From assembly GCF_947172395.1 (NCBI RefSeq), contig NC_069086.1:1148501-1212500 (forward strand): 64,000 nt of DNA. The letters run 5' to 3'. A model generated the notes under the pieces. That model was not told the origin of the DNA, made no database searches, and was given only the letters and a program-made list of their open reading frames with translations. Within the stretch, counting starts at the first letter, position 1, and each line of letters starts with the position of its first letter. Below, one piece after another: positions 1 through 10,000 of this stretch. Position numbers and translations under genes: made by a program. The DNA comes from Bicyclus anynana. Lineage: Eukaryota > Arthropoda > Insecta > Lepidoptera > Nymphalidae.

Positions 1-1389
1 TGAAACAACCTCTAAATGTACGCATTTATACTTAAAACAAATAAAAACGCACAAGTAGCATTTGGTAATTTTGCAACCACGACCCTTGCGATCCGTGATC
101 ATATATGGCCCAGCGAAGTCGCAGCCTACGACAAGGAAAGGAAAATCTGGCGTTAGTCTATCCGAAGGTAAGTTGCCCATGATATTTTTACTTGATCGCC
201 CTTGGAAACGCCTACAAACGATGCAATTTAAGACGGTACGTCGCGCTAGGTTTCTGCCATTAATAGGCCAGAAGCGAGTTCTGATAGATGCTAGCAGAGC
301 CTGTGGACCAGCATGCACCAGTTTGAGATGTTCCTGTTCAAATAAAAGTTTCGTTAAATGATGCTTAACACTTAACAACATGGGATGTTTCATATCGAAG
401 GCGTAGTCTGAGGCTTGTATGCGTCCGCCTACTCTAATTATTCCTTCGTGAATAAAAGGATTAAGTGCCACAATATTTGATTTCGGATTTAAAGACCTTT
501 TCTTTATTAATGCGTCATAATCTTTAGGAAATGATTCTAATTGGGAAATGTATATTAATTTATTCAACGCATTAGTAAGCTCAGAAGCCGATAGGGATCC
601 GCTAAGTTTATTTTTTGTGTTTTGACAGTTGTGTAAAAATCTATTAACGTAACCGAATATGTATTGTAGTGTTTTTAATTTAGAATATCGTTCAATATTA
701 AAACGGGAGATTTCTGCATCAGCTGTTTCTGCAACATGAGCTTTAACCTCTGGCAATTCGTTCGTCTCAACATTAGACTGAGACTGAGATAAAGGCCACT
801 GGGACTCCGACAAAGATAGAAAGGCGGGTCCATGCCACCACAGATCGCAATTCGCAACCTCCTTTGGATCAACGCCGCGGGTTACTAAATCAGCTGGATT
901 GTGACTTGTGGAGACGTGATGCCATGAAGTAGTCTCAGTTAGCTCTCGGATAGTGGCGACTCTATTTGCCACAAAGGTTTTAAGGTTTTTAGAGCCAGCT
1001 CGTAACCAAGCTAATACAATACTTGAGTCGGTCCAATACACAATGCGTGCTATTTTACAACGTAAAGCTTGTATTACGGTCGAACTCATTTCGGCAGCGA
1101 GTAGAGCGCCCGAAAGTTCGAGACGAGGAATTGTTGTAGGTGAGGAAGCGGGAGCAACGCGTGATTTAGCGCAAAGCAAATTTACACGTACCTGTCCCTG
1201 TTGATCCATAGATCGAAGGTAGATGCAGGCACCATAGGCGCGTTGTGAAGCATCGCAAAAACAATGCATTTCGATGCTGATTGGGTTTGAAATTAAAGTC
1301 AGCCTAGGAATAGCCAAAGAAGAAATAGATTGAAGACCATCTGTGAAAGTCTTCCATGATTTGACCACTTCTTTGGGGGCTGGATCATC
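1..1389 (-). pseudogene. BEL/Pao pol 3' part: RNase H, zinc-binding and integrase core start (partial)
   Basis: Translating the minus strand from 1389 gives about 460 codons with no stop up to the window edge. RNase H features come first (CFCDAS, LELSGALLAAEM, YWTDS, SHNPADLVTRG), then the BEL/Pao integrase H2C2-type zinc region around 230-330 (KHHLTKLLFEQEH, LNCIVCRRF). Next is the integrase core with its first catalytic Asp in GCDFAGP near 100-115 and VHLEVVS at the edge. The frame is the same as that of the piece ending at 1390, from which it is parted by a single TAG. RNase H would remove the RNA template and integrase would insert the cDNA. The remaining integrase catalytic residues lie outside the window. 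Confidence 0.85.
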
Positions 1390-1735
1390 CTAGTCAAGTT
1401 TTAAAGACCATAGGGTTTGAATCAAAATTTTGGGAACGATAGTGCACAAAGATAGGAGGCCCAAAGGGTCAAAGAGCTTGAAAGTGGAAGAAAGAATACT
1501 ACGCTTGGTGACTGAGACGGGAATATTTATATTTAAGGGAAATTTCAATATATCCTGATTAGGGTCCCAGCTTAGACCTAGGGTATTAGTAGTTTCACTA
1601 ATTACGAGATTACAGTTAGATTGAATTGTCTCTGACGATAGTAAAGATGGTAGATTAGATCGGTATTTGCGCAAGTTAAAGCCTGCCTTAGCTAGGTTTT
1701 CAGAAACAGACTGCTGATATGGCGAAGATCGTCCT
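1390..1735 (-). pseudogene. BEL/Pao pol middle part (RT thumb / connection), frame-shifted
   Basis: This stretch continues pol after the RT palm but in a different frame from 1692-3653. It reads LAKAGFNLRKYRSNLP, then KLFDPLGLLS and TLWSLKLD before a TAG at 1390-1392. LFDPLGLL and LWSLKLD are hallmark BEL/Pao sequences downstream of the RT catalytic motif, so homology crosses the frame change without a gap. The simplest reading is one small indel between about 1700 and 1735, plus one point nonsense change at 1390-1392. Both are decay events of an old copy. Confidence 0.8.
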
Positions 1736-3659
1736 TGTTATCATGACCTGTCAATAGATCGTCGACATAAAAGTCGGTTTGTATAATGTTTTTTGTGACA
1801 AGGTCATCACACTCTTCCCCGACTTGCCAGAGGCAGCGCGTTGCAAGAAAACTTGCACTAGCGAAACCGTAAGTAACCGTTTTAAGCCTGAGAGTTTGTA
1901 AAGGTTTGTCTTCCGAATCACGCCATAGTATAAGCTGCAAATTTTGATCAGACTCATGCACTAAAATCTGTCTGTACATCTTTTCAATATCGGCTGATAA
2001 TACATAACGATACTGACGGAATCTAATTAAAATATTAAAAAGTGAGTCTTGAATCGTAGGACCTACCATTTGTATGTCGTTTATTGACATATTGTATATT
2101 CCCGTACGCGCTGATGCGTCATATACCACGCGAAGCCGTGTCGATTCGCTATCGCGGAGGACGGGATGATGCGGAATAAAATAGCCTCCCTCAGGTCGGT
2201 CGACTTGTGAAACTGAAAGATGTCCTAGGTTAGCATACTCATTTATAAAATCTACGTAAGCGTCTTTAAGCTCAGGTTGCTTACAAAATCTACGTTCTAG
2301 ATTTAAAAATCTCTTTTTTGCCATGTGATAAGAGTCTCCTAGACGTTCCGGGTTGTCAGTGAGCGGAAGCTTAACACAAAAACGCCCATCGTTACTTCGT
2401 GTTGTGTGTTTTAGGAAGTGCTGTTCGCAATCTTTCTCCGTATCGGTAAGTAACGGTTTTTGTGGTAAGCTTTCCAGTTCCCAAAACCTTTTCAAGTCAC
2501 TGTGTAAATCGACTAAGCAGCTATTGAGTTCATTATTATTGGCTACATTAGCATAATGACATTGAAATGATTTTTTGTTGATGTCATGAGGGTAGTGCAT
2601 GGCACCTGCGATGATCCAGCCTAGTTTAGATTGACGTAGAATAGGATTACCCTTTCCTAAAGAGTGCTGTTTGGACAATATTAAATCCCAAAAGACGTCA
2701 GCACCGAGGAGTAATCCTATTTCAGCTGGTTCAAAAAAGCTGGGGTCTGCAAGCTCATATGACTTTAAGTTTAAGTGTGTAGTGTCTATAAAAGACTTAG
2801 GTATTTTGCCTGCTATTTTTGGGATAACTAAGCAGGACAAAATTGAATTAAATGCACTCAGCTTGGACTGAAGGCGAATCTCGCACCGTTCAGCGCCGAG
2901 CTTTAATGGTATGTTGCCTATACCTAAAACGTTATGTGTGCTAGAAGGTAATATAATTAAATTTAAATCGTCTTTTAATTTCTGCGTTATAAATGTGCAT
3001 TGACTTCCACTATCTAGAAGGGCCTTGGTGGTTATAATTTCGTTAGTTTTAGGATTTATAACATCAACCAATGCTGTACACAATAAAGTTTCAGACGAAG
3101 TGGTAGCTGACATCGCGACTGGCTCAGAATCGGATTTATCGATTTTCGAATTGTTAGACTGGCAGAGTATCGTGTTGTGCCTCTCTCGACAGTTTCTGCA
3201 AGTACCAGGAAGTCTGCAATTACGTTGGCTATGACTGCGTAAGCAGTTGGTACACAACTTTAATTTGGCTACCATTTTAATTTTCTCGTCAACCGATTTT
3301 GATAGAAATTTGGGACATTCATAGATTCGGTGATTGTCACTACATACGGCGCACCTATAACTCGTTGTAGTTGTTGATACGTTTCCCTTTTCAGCGATAA
3401 ACAATCTTGTAGAATTGTGAGGTTTAATGTTGTTGCTACTCGTATGTGAGGAATTCGGAGGCGGCTTATTCACCTTGCTTGAGTCTTGTTTACTGCGGAA
3501 GACTGATTCGAGGACGTCCGCACGACCCTTCAAAAAATTCAAAAACATTTCTAACGAAGGCATCTCCGAATAACTCACATTGTTTTGTATAAATTCCTCC
3601 CACTTAAATCGAGTGTTATTGTCTAACTTCGCTGAAACCAAATAAATGATCAATGAATC
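1692..3659 (-). pseudogene. BEL/Pao gag C-terminus, protease and reverse transcriptase
   Basis: A 656-codon open stretch follows in frame from the gag piece after a TAG at 3660-3662. Zinc-knuckle cysteines lie near residues 102-165 (CAVC, CTNC, CRNC). A retropepsin-like protease follows near 211-221 with the active-site motif DSGSQCTFI and, further on, GLLLGADVFWD. RT follows with DIEKMYRQI, LRLKTVTYGFASA and the catalytic box FYVDDLLTG near the end. The protease would cut the polyprotein and the RT would copy the RNA. No ATG begins this piece; it is the interior of a polyprotein. It stops at 1692 because of a frame change, soon after the YVDD box. Confidence 0.88.
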
Positions 3660-4418
3660 CTAATGTTCGGTTGGTTGTTTCAATGTACTAAGAGCACGTA
3701 AGTTTTTAGTGACGTGATCTACGATAAATCTTAAAGATTTGTCCGACTCACGCGCCTGTTCGATGTTAAATAACATTTTTATATGATTGTTTATTAACTG
3801 ACGCACATTACTATAGCGCTCACATAATAAATTCCACGCATCAGGATAATTATCATCAGTCACCTCAATATTGCTGATCACTCGAGCTGCTTCGCCCTCC
3901 AGATAAGAATTAAGGTAATGAAATTTGTGTATATTTTTAATTCTAGAATTATTATGAATCAACGAACTGAAAGTGTCCCGGAATTCCAGCCATTTGTAGT
4001 AAGTACCATCGAAATTATTGATTTTAATTACAGGCAAACGGAATCCGATGACTTCGTGATCATCTTCATCAGCTATCGCGGAGCTGTGGCTGACATTGAA
4101 TGACGCTGATAACTTTTTTGAGGTAGTGTGCTCTGATATAATCATCTGAGCCGCGGCTATTGAAGTATGAAATGTTTGTTCGATAGCCTCCCTAGTGTCT
4201 AACTCGGAACTTAAATTGTCTTCATCCAAACACTCGATTTGATTTTGCACGCCATCGAACTCAACAAAAAGCGCTTCGATCTTTGCTAATCTTTGATTTA
4301 GTACGTTGATCTCGGTAGGAGTAAGTTTGTGGCCCTTTAAATCATCCAACTGATTAGTAAATTTGGTTACACGGCCTTTAATAGACGCGCGCTTTAGGTT
4401 TAAAGATTTATACTCCAT
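3660..4418 (-). CDS. BEL/Pao Gag (N-terminal part, DUF1759-like)
   Basis: This 252-residue frame starts with ATG at 4418. The first 100 residues are charged and helical and look like a coiled coil (TNQLDDLKG, LNQRLAKIEALFVEF). From about residue 123 the protein matches the Gag domain common in insect BEL/Pao elements: LPVIKINNFDG, WLEFRDTFSSLIH, YLNSYLEGEAA, YPDAWNLLCERY. Gag would package element RNA into cytoplasmic particles. The frame ends at TAG 3660-3662, but the same frame continues with matching sequence immediately after, so the stop is probably a nonsense change inside Gag, not its natural end. It could still yield a short Gag protein if transcribed. Confidence 0.85.
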   Translation of the reverse strand: MEYKSLNLKRASIKGRVTKFTNQLDDLKGHKLTPTEINVLNQRLAKIEALFVEFDGVQNQIECLDEDNLSSELDTREAIEQTFHTSIAAAQMIISEHTTSKKLSASFNVSHSSAIADEDDHEVIGFRLPVIKINNFDGTYYKWLEFRDTFSSLIHNNSRIKNIHKFHYLNSYLEGEAARVISNIEVTDDNYPDAWNLLCERYSNVRQLINNHIKMLFNIEQARESDKSLRFIVDHVTKNLRALSTLKQPTEH

Positions 4419-4700
4419 GACGCGAGGTCAACGCACCGATAATAATGAATAGGTGAACGAAATCAGCTGTTTTAAAATGTCATATAATTGCATACGCTCG
4501 TCGCTTCGTAATCTGATGTTACCGTTAGCCGGAGTGGCTGCGCGGGAGGCGGTAGGTCGGAGCGCACCGGCAGTTGCTGGCCTGCAGCAGTGCACGCGCG
4601 GACACGGGATGGATGACAACCTTGTACTCCGATCGCGCTGTGCAGCTGTCGCTGGAATAGAATGTTGCACAGCTTTGTATATCGACTAATAGTAGTAGGT
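4419..4700 (-). promoter_or_regulatory. BEL/Pao 5' LTR end or leader, GC-rich
   Basis: Between the Gag ATG and about 4690 the DNA turns GC-rich (4500-4640), unlike its AT-rich surroundings. Position upstream of gag says this is leader or the R-U5 part of the 5' LTR. I could not identify a convincing tRNA primer site or LTR end, because the partner LTR is outside the window. Confidence 0.4.
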
Positions 4701-4890
4701 ATTCAAGACGAAGCTATAGGGAACGTATGAAGTTGTAAATAATGCAATTGGGATGAATTTAGCTATAATAGTTATGTTTCGATTGAAAGAAGTGAAAATG
4801 GAATTATATTGTGCACGAATAATGTGGGCAAGCAAGCGAATTAAAATAATAGGATAGTTGTTTACAAGAATCAAACTTGGGTAAGTAACT

Positions 4891-5209
4891 ACGTTTTAGG
4901 TACAAGAATTTAATAGTTTACAAATTGTATTTGATAGTTGGCACCTTAACTTTAGTTTGTTTAACTTTCAAGCCGCAAAATAGGCGCATTAAATGCAATA
5001 ATAGGATTTAGGCAACTTGTAAGCAAAGCAAGTAGTAGGTAGGTACGTTTTAGGTTATACAATTGAATAGTTGGTTCATTTACAAAGTGCATTTGATATT
5101 TAGGCACCTTAAATATCGTTTGCTTAACTTACTAGCCGCAAAATAGGCGCATTAAATGCAAAATAGGCTTTAGGCAACCTGTAAGTATAGCAAGTAGGTA
5201 GGTATTAGG
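4891..5209 (-). repeat. Two-unit tandem repeat, period 154 bp
   Basis: ACGTTTTAGG occurs at 4891 and 5045. The two units share the order TTTGATA...GGCACCTTAA, GCCGCAAAATAGGCGCATTA, then TAGGCAAC and AGTAGGTAGGT. The units differ by point changes and small indels. They lie upstream of the BEL/Pao gag and are best read as a duplicated enhancer-like block of its 5' LTR, though the LTR limits are not proven. Confidence 0.75.
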
Positions 5210-5593
5210 AAGAATTAGGCAAAGATTTTGCTATTAGGTATGAAGTGACAAAGTGCGATTAGGGAAGGAATAAAATGGAACAGGCTCACTCTTTTGCTGG
5301 CAAAACCCACGCAGATTCCTGTAGATTCCCGCCGCGAGCTGTCAACGCGATAGACGTGTACCCGCTTAGATATGTTTATACTGTAGTTTGGATCGATTAA
5401 ATTCACAGATAAACTGCACGTAAATACATAATAGTGTTGTGTAAATAAAATCAATATGTATTGATTGTGATTAAAGTGTACAATAACTTGCTATATTCTT
5501 ACCAATAGCATATTCAAGCAAAATTCTATCATACTTAACTAATATAAAGTGCTGTTAACTTTTTGTAAATAACTATCAAAAACATCCCTCGCA

Positions 5594-6499
5594 ATGCCTA
5601 GAGGACAAGCAAAGACGCTTCTTCCTTCGGAATCGGAAGCAACTCCTTATTCGGATGAGGGTGACGCGCTGCCTAAACGTTCCCGAAGTTACTCCAAACG
5701 CCGGCGCGTATCTCCTTCACCCAAGGATGACGTCAGCTGCATGAGAGATGAAATTAGAGATATGTTCGCTGAACTAAGGGCTGAGCAAAACGAAATTTTA
5801 TCTAAATTAGTCACAGACGTGGCCGATATCAAGAAGCAGAATTCCGAAATGAAGAAAACTTGTTATGATATTGAGCGGTCACTTGAATTTATGAACAAGA
5901 ACTTCGAAGAAATCAGCCAGAAAATTATCAAGCTTGAGGCGGAACGTAAGGAATTATGTGTCCAAATAAAAAAACTTGAAGATAAACTGGACGATATACA
6001 ACGGCATACTCGGCATTATTGCATCGAAATTCGAAATCTTCCGTATTTTAAAACAGAAAGCAAAGAGGACCTGTGTCTTAAACTTAAAAATATATATAGT
6101 ACCATAAACATTCAATTCGAACAGAATGCTCTGCGTGATATATACCGAAAACCGGGTAAGCCTGATAAAAACCGCCCAGTGGTAGTGGAATTAAATAACA
6201 TATTTTCGAAAAATAATTTACTCCAAGCAGTGAAGAAATACCGAACTCTGAGTAATGGTAACAAGTTAACAACGTCATCATTGGGGATCGCTGGGCCTAC
6301 ATCAAATATTTATATCTCTGAATATTTGACAGACAGCACAAACCGACTTTACTACTTGGCTCGTGACTTTGCGAAGAGTAATAATTACGCATTCTGCTGG
6401 ACAACAAATGGAAGGGTCTATTTGCGCAAAGCGGAAGGAACCCCGCACAATTTAGTCAAAAATGAGGTTGATTTAAAGAAATTAGAAAAAAATGCATGA
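5594..6499 (+). CDS. LINE ORF1 protein with coiled coil and FP25K-like C-terminus
   Basis: This 301-residue RNA-binding-type ORF1 starts at ATG 5594. Residues 1-45 are basic and Ser-rich (KRSRSYSKRRR), suggesting RNA binding or nuclear import. Residues about 50-140 form a long heptad-type coiled coil (EIRDMFAELRAEQNEIL to LEDKLDDIQRHTRHY), probably for multimerisation. Residues about 140-301 resemble the C-terminal domain of the baculovirus FP25K protein, which is shared with many insect LINE ORF1 proteins (CIEIRNLP, ARDFAKSNNYAFCW, NGRVYLRKAEG, VDLKKLEK). ORF1 would coat element RNA in the ribonucleoprotein. It lies at least 188 bp upstream of the ORF2 frame. No stops or frameshifts are seen. 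Confidence 0.88.
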   Translation: MPRGQAKTLLPSESEATPYSDEGDALPKRSRSYSKRRRVSPSPKDDVSCMRDEIRDMFAELRAEQNEILSKLVTDVADIKKQNSEMKKTCYDIERSLEFMNKNFEEISQKIIKLEAERKELCVQIKKLEDKLDDIQRHTRHYCIEIRNLPYFKTESKEDLCLKLKNIYSTINIQFEQNALRDIYRKPGKPDKNRPVVVELNNIFSKNNLLQAVKKYRTLSNGNKLTTSSLGIAGPTSNIYISEYLTDSTNRLYYLARDFAKSNNYAFCWTTNGRVYLRKAEGTPHNLVKNEVDLKKLEKNA

Positions 6500-6687
6500 C
6501 TAGTCTATAAATATGTAATAACTACTATTTGTTTTGGCTTTAAAGTGATAATTCAATTTTGTTTTTACATACTCCCATACCCTCTCTCACACACACATAC
6601 ACATACATACACTAAACACATACTTATTATACTTTACTTTAATACTTTTTACTTAAACTACATAACACTATTTAAGTACCTGTCTAA
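6500..6687 (+). other. Inter-ORF spacer of the LINE
   Basis: AT-rich DNA with a short CA/TACA microsatellite (about 6588-6612). It holds no gene. It separates the ORF1 stop from the open ORF2 frame, which has a stop at 6685-6687. Confidence 0.6.
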
Positions 6688-9687
6688 CAAACAAAATTCA
6701 ATTTAGAACAAATAAAACTTCATAATGAAGTCGACAACAGCACGCGCACGAACTGTACGGTAGTCAGTGAGACTCAACAATGTAATCAACTATTAAATAA
6801 ATACAAAATAAACGACTGCAACTCTTTTTATATTCTCACAGTGAATATACGTAGTATTAGACGAAATTTTGACAACCTTCTTGCATTTATTGCTGCGATT
6901 GATATAACTATAGACGTCATTGTCCTTACCGAGTGTTGGATGAATGATTGTTTGGTACCTCCGAACCTCAGTAAATATAACTTATTTTACTCTAAGAACC
7001 ATCTTAATCAAAATGATGGTTTAGTAGTATACACTAGCGTAATCTTCAACTCAATTTGTTATGAGCCTACTATAATGGATGGTAATTGTCTTGTTGTCAC
7101 ATTGAATAATCAATACTCATTGGTATGTTCTTATCGCCCACCGTGCTTTGCTAACCCTAGTAGGTACCTTAACTCCTTGGATGTTATATTGACAAGTATT
7201 ACGACCAAAAATATTATACTTACAGGCGATATCAATATTGACATTTTAAAAGTATCAGAAAAGCAAACTTCTGATTACCTAAACTTACTAGCCCTACACG
7301 GGTTACAGATTGCTGTAGATAAACCTACACGGGTCAAGAGCTGTATCGACCATTTTATGATTAAAACAAACTATACCTGGCAAAGTTTACTTTTCCCTGA
7401 ATTGACTGACCATAGCCCCATTCTTCTGTCTATCCAGAGTCCAGACAAATCCAACGTTACTCTTAATAAGTCAACTAAACCTAAAATACGAACTATATAT
7501 GATTATGATGGTATTCGTAAGGACCTAAGTAATACCTCTTGGTCTGACGTCTGTTCTCAACGAGACGTCAACATAATGGCGGACATGCTAGTAAGCAAAT
7601 TGCAGTTGATAATTGACAACAATACTAAACTAAAAACCATATCACGCAGGAATCAACCCCTTAAACCTTGGCTCACTTATGGAGTAGTCAAATGTATAAA
7701 AAAACGTGATAAACTTCATAAAAAAGCTAGAAAGTCGCCTAGTAATGTTGAGATACAGTGTAAATATAAGCAATACAGGAATATATGTCACAATATTATC
7801 AAATCGCTCAAAAAACAATATTATAAAAGTGAACTTGATAATAGCCGGGGTAATCCGAAAAAAACATGGAAGGTTATTAAAGACGTCTGCAATTTAGATA
7901 GTAAAAGGACTTTACCTAAAGAATTATTAACAATTGACGTTACACCTGTAAAATCGCTTAACATTGTCAATGATTTCTTCACATCAGTAGGCCAAAACTT
8001 AGCAGATAAAACATTGTCACTAATTAAAGAATCAAACTGTAGCTTATCAATGAAAGCTATAAAGGACACAGCACCTTTGCACTCGATGGTCTTGCTTCCC
8101 ACGGATCCCCATGAAGTGTCGGTAGTTATTTCCTCACTGAAACCAGGTAGTGCTGCTGGATGGGATAATATTCAGACCAATATATTAAAGTACTTCCGAG
8201 ATGCTGTTGCCTATCCTATCTACTGTTTATGCAACTTAAGTTTCGAAACAGGTTCTTTCCCCGTACGATTTAAAAAGGCAATAATTACACCAGTACATAA
8301 ATCAGGTGATAAATCTCTACCAACAAACTTCAGACCTATTTCTTTGCTGCCGGTCTTGTCTAAAGTTGTAGAAAAGATCGTAAGTAAGCGACTTAATAAT
8401 TATCTGGAATCTAATAAATTAATTTCGTGCAATCAATTTGGATTTAGAAACGGCAAGTCTACCGAGGATGCTGTGCTTAAACTTACCACTAAAATTTTGG
8501 CAGATTTGGATAGTAGTAAGAAATGCATGGGGGTATTTATTGACCTGCAAAAGGCTTTCGATACCGTTTCTATTCCTATTCTGCTGGCTCGTCTACAAAA
8601 CGTCGGAATTCGAGGTGTTGCTTTTGACTGGTTTCAAGACTACCTAACTGATCGGCAGCAATATGTAAGGGTTGATGAATTTTCCAGTTCTACTAGTTGT
8701 TGTAAATATGGTGTTCCACAGGGTAGCACTCTTGGTCCGATTTTATTTTTGATATATGTGAATGAACTCAGTGACATGAAATTTCCAGGGTCAGAAATAT
8801 TCATGTTTGCTGATGATACCGTGCTACTGGTTAGTGGTAAGTCCTGGGATGAAATTAAGCGAACTGCAGAGGTGAATCTCTCGATATTAACTAAATGGCT
8901 TGAAGATAGCTTGTTAACAATAAATGTTGATAAAACGAAATTCATTTGTTTCAGTAAAACGCAAGTCACGTCTCCCAGTACTAACTTTAATATAACTATC
9001 CATGGATACCCATGCAACAGATCATCAAATAATACGCTGGGCAGTTCTTGTTGTTGCAAGCTATTGTGCAGAGTAGAAAATATTAAATATCTTGGTGTCA
9101 ATATAGATAGCAACTTGAAATGGGATGTCCATGCAGGTGTGCTATCTAAACGTGTTCGTCGATTAATTTATGTATTTAAAAGCTTAAGAGATGTTGCAGA
9201 CAAAAACACCATTCTATTAACTTATAAAGCACTATGTCATTGTTTACTGAATTACTGTATTCTTGTTTGGGGTGCTATGTCAAAAACATATATGTTACAA
9301 ATCGAGAGATCCCAACGTGCCGTTCTTAAAGTATGTTTATCCTTGCCGTTTCGCCATCCAACTTCTGATCTATATAAACAAGCTAAAGTTCTGAGTGTTA
9401 GAAAAACATTTGTATGTCAAAGCCTACGTTTGTATCATCGTGAATTGGTTCCTTTAATCCCTATAACTTCTTCTAGAAGAAATACATGCCCTAGACCATT
9501 AGTTGCAAGCTGTTTTGCTCGTAAACAATACCTATATATTGCTCCACGTATTTATAACTTATTACAAAAAAATAAACTCGGTATCAGAAAATTAGGTAAT
9601 CATGCTTTTAAGACGTACATATTTAACTGGTTAATTGATTGCGATTACAACTATGTCGAAAATCTAATCGTTCAACATATTCTTTAA
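6688..9687 (+). CDS. LINE ORF2: AP-endonuclease and reverse transcriptase
   Basis: The frame is open from 6688 and conserved sequence begins at about 6841. The apurinic-endonuclease-like domain covers roughly the first 230 codons from 6841 (NIRSI, LTECW, GDINIDIL, LTDHSPILLSI). RT follows with NFRPISLLPVLSKVVEKI, CNQFGFRNGKST, FIDLQKAFDTV, YGVPQGSTLGP and the catalytic FADDT at about 8806-8820. A C-terminal region follows with LNYCILVWG. The endonuclease nicks the target and RT primes cDNA there. No in-frame ATG precedes the endonuclease motifs; the first, near 6940, would remove NIRSI and LTE. The true start is therefore non-ATG or uses reinitiation. Otherwise the frame is intact. Confidence 0.9.
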   Translation, partial: QTKFNLEQIKLHNEVDNSTRTNCTVVSETQQCNQLLNKYKINDCNSFYILTVNIRSIRRNFDNLLAFIAAIDITIDVIVLTECWMNDCLVPPNLSKYNLFYSKNHLNQNDGLVVYTSVIFNSICYEPTIMDGNCLVVTLNNQYSLVCSYRPPCFANPSRYLNSLDVILTSITTKNIILTGDINIDILKVSEKQTSDYLNLLALHGLQIAVDKPTRVKSCIDHFMIKTNYTWQSLLFPELTDHSPILLSIQSPDKSNVTLNKSTKPKIRTIYDYDGIRKDLSNTSWSDVCSQRDVNIMADMLVSKLQLIIDNNTKLKTISRRNQPLKPWLTYGVVKCIKKRDKLHKKARKSPSNVEIQCKYKQYRNICHNIIKSLKKQYYKSELDNSRGNPKKTWKVIKDVCNLDSKRTLPKELLTIDVTPVKSLNIVNDFFTSVGQNLADKTLSLIKESNCSLSMKAIKDTAPLHSMVLLPTDPHEVSVVISSLKPGSAAGWDNIQTNILKYFRDAVAYPIYCLCNLSFETGSFPVRFKKAIITPVHKSGDKSLPTNFRPISLLPVLSKVVEKIVSKRLNNYLESNKLISCNQFGFRNGKSTEDAVLKLTTKILADLDSSKKCMGVFIDLQKAFDTVSIPILLARLQNVGIRGVAFDWFQDYLTDRQQYVRVDEFSSSTSCCKYGVPQGSTLGPILFLIYVNELSDMKFPGSEIFMFADDTVLLVSGKSWDEIKRTAEVNLSILTKWLEDSLLTINVDKTKFICFSKTQVTSPSTNFNITIHGYPCNRSSNNTLGSSCCCKLLCRVENIKYLGVNIDSNLKWDVHAGVLSKRVRRLIYVFKSLRDVADKNTILLTYKALCHCLLNYCILVWGAMSKTYMLQIERSQRAVLKVCLSLPFRHPTSDLYKQAKVLSVRKTFVCQSLRLYHRELVPLIPITSSRRNTCPRPLVASCFARKQYLYIAPRIYNLLQKNKLGIRKLGNHAFKTYIFNWLIDCDYNYVENLIVQHIL

Positions 9688-9738
9688 ACTCGAACACATG
9701 AGGATACTTTTCTTAGCAAGCGCGTTCATACTTAATTA

Positions 9739-9836
9739 AACACACACTCGCATACACACCCACACACACACACACACGCACCCACGCACACACACACGCA
9801 CCCACACAAACACACACACACACACAAACACACAAC
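9739..9836 (+). repeat. CA-rich imperfect microsatellite in LINE 3' UTR
   Basis: Runs of CA are broken by CGCACCCA and CAAACA units over almost 100 bases. It sits 50 bp after the ORF2 stop. Its length probably varies among copies. Confidence 0.9.
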
Positions 9837-9960
9837 CACACAAAAATTTTATTTATTTGTGTTTGATCTTGTTTTACGAATACACCTTTCTTGTTTTGCC
9901 TACTACAGATTATCTTAATTAAGTAACAGATTATCAAAAAGTAACACTAATGGGAATCCA

Positions 9961-10000
9961 CTGGCTCCCAAGATACAGTTACAGCTACTTTGGGAGCCAG
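9961..10000 (+). other. 3' UTR hairpin of the LINE
   Basis: CTGGCTCCCAA at 9961-9971 and its exact reverse complement TTGGGAGCCAG at 9990-10000 enclose an 18-base loop. It lies about 80 bp before the element's probable 3' end. CR1-group RTs are known to recognise 3' UTR structure, so this is a candidate RT recognition stem. Confidence 0.7.

Larger units (their letters stand above)
1..5280 (-). mobile_element. BEL/Pao LTR retrotransposon, decayed, left end outside window
   Basis: Gag, two-part zinc-knuckle region, aspartic protease, RT, RNase H and integrase follow in BEL/Pao order on the minus strand. The integrase runs off base 1, so the 3' LTR is not in the window. The reading frame is broken by TAG codons at 3660-3662 and 1390-1392 and by one frame change near 1700-1735, so this copy cannot make a full polyprotein. 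The 5' LTR and leader must lie between 4419 and about 5280, but with one LTR missing their ends cannot be fixed. No env-like gene is visible. The right boundary with the neighbouring LINE is an estimate. Confidence 0.85.

Noticed and set aside
62..361. Plus-strand open frame of 99 codons at the left edge
   Set aside because: It lies opposite the minus-strand integrase frame, which has clear BEL/Pao motifs; the plus frame has no domain.
3660..3662. TAG between gag and pol as programmed readthrough
   Set aside because: A second in-frame TAG and a frame change occur further on, and homology is continuous across the TAG, so decay is simpler.
9713..9937. Minus-strand Val/Cys-rich open frame
   Set aside because: It is the translation of the CA microsatellite.
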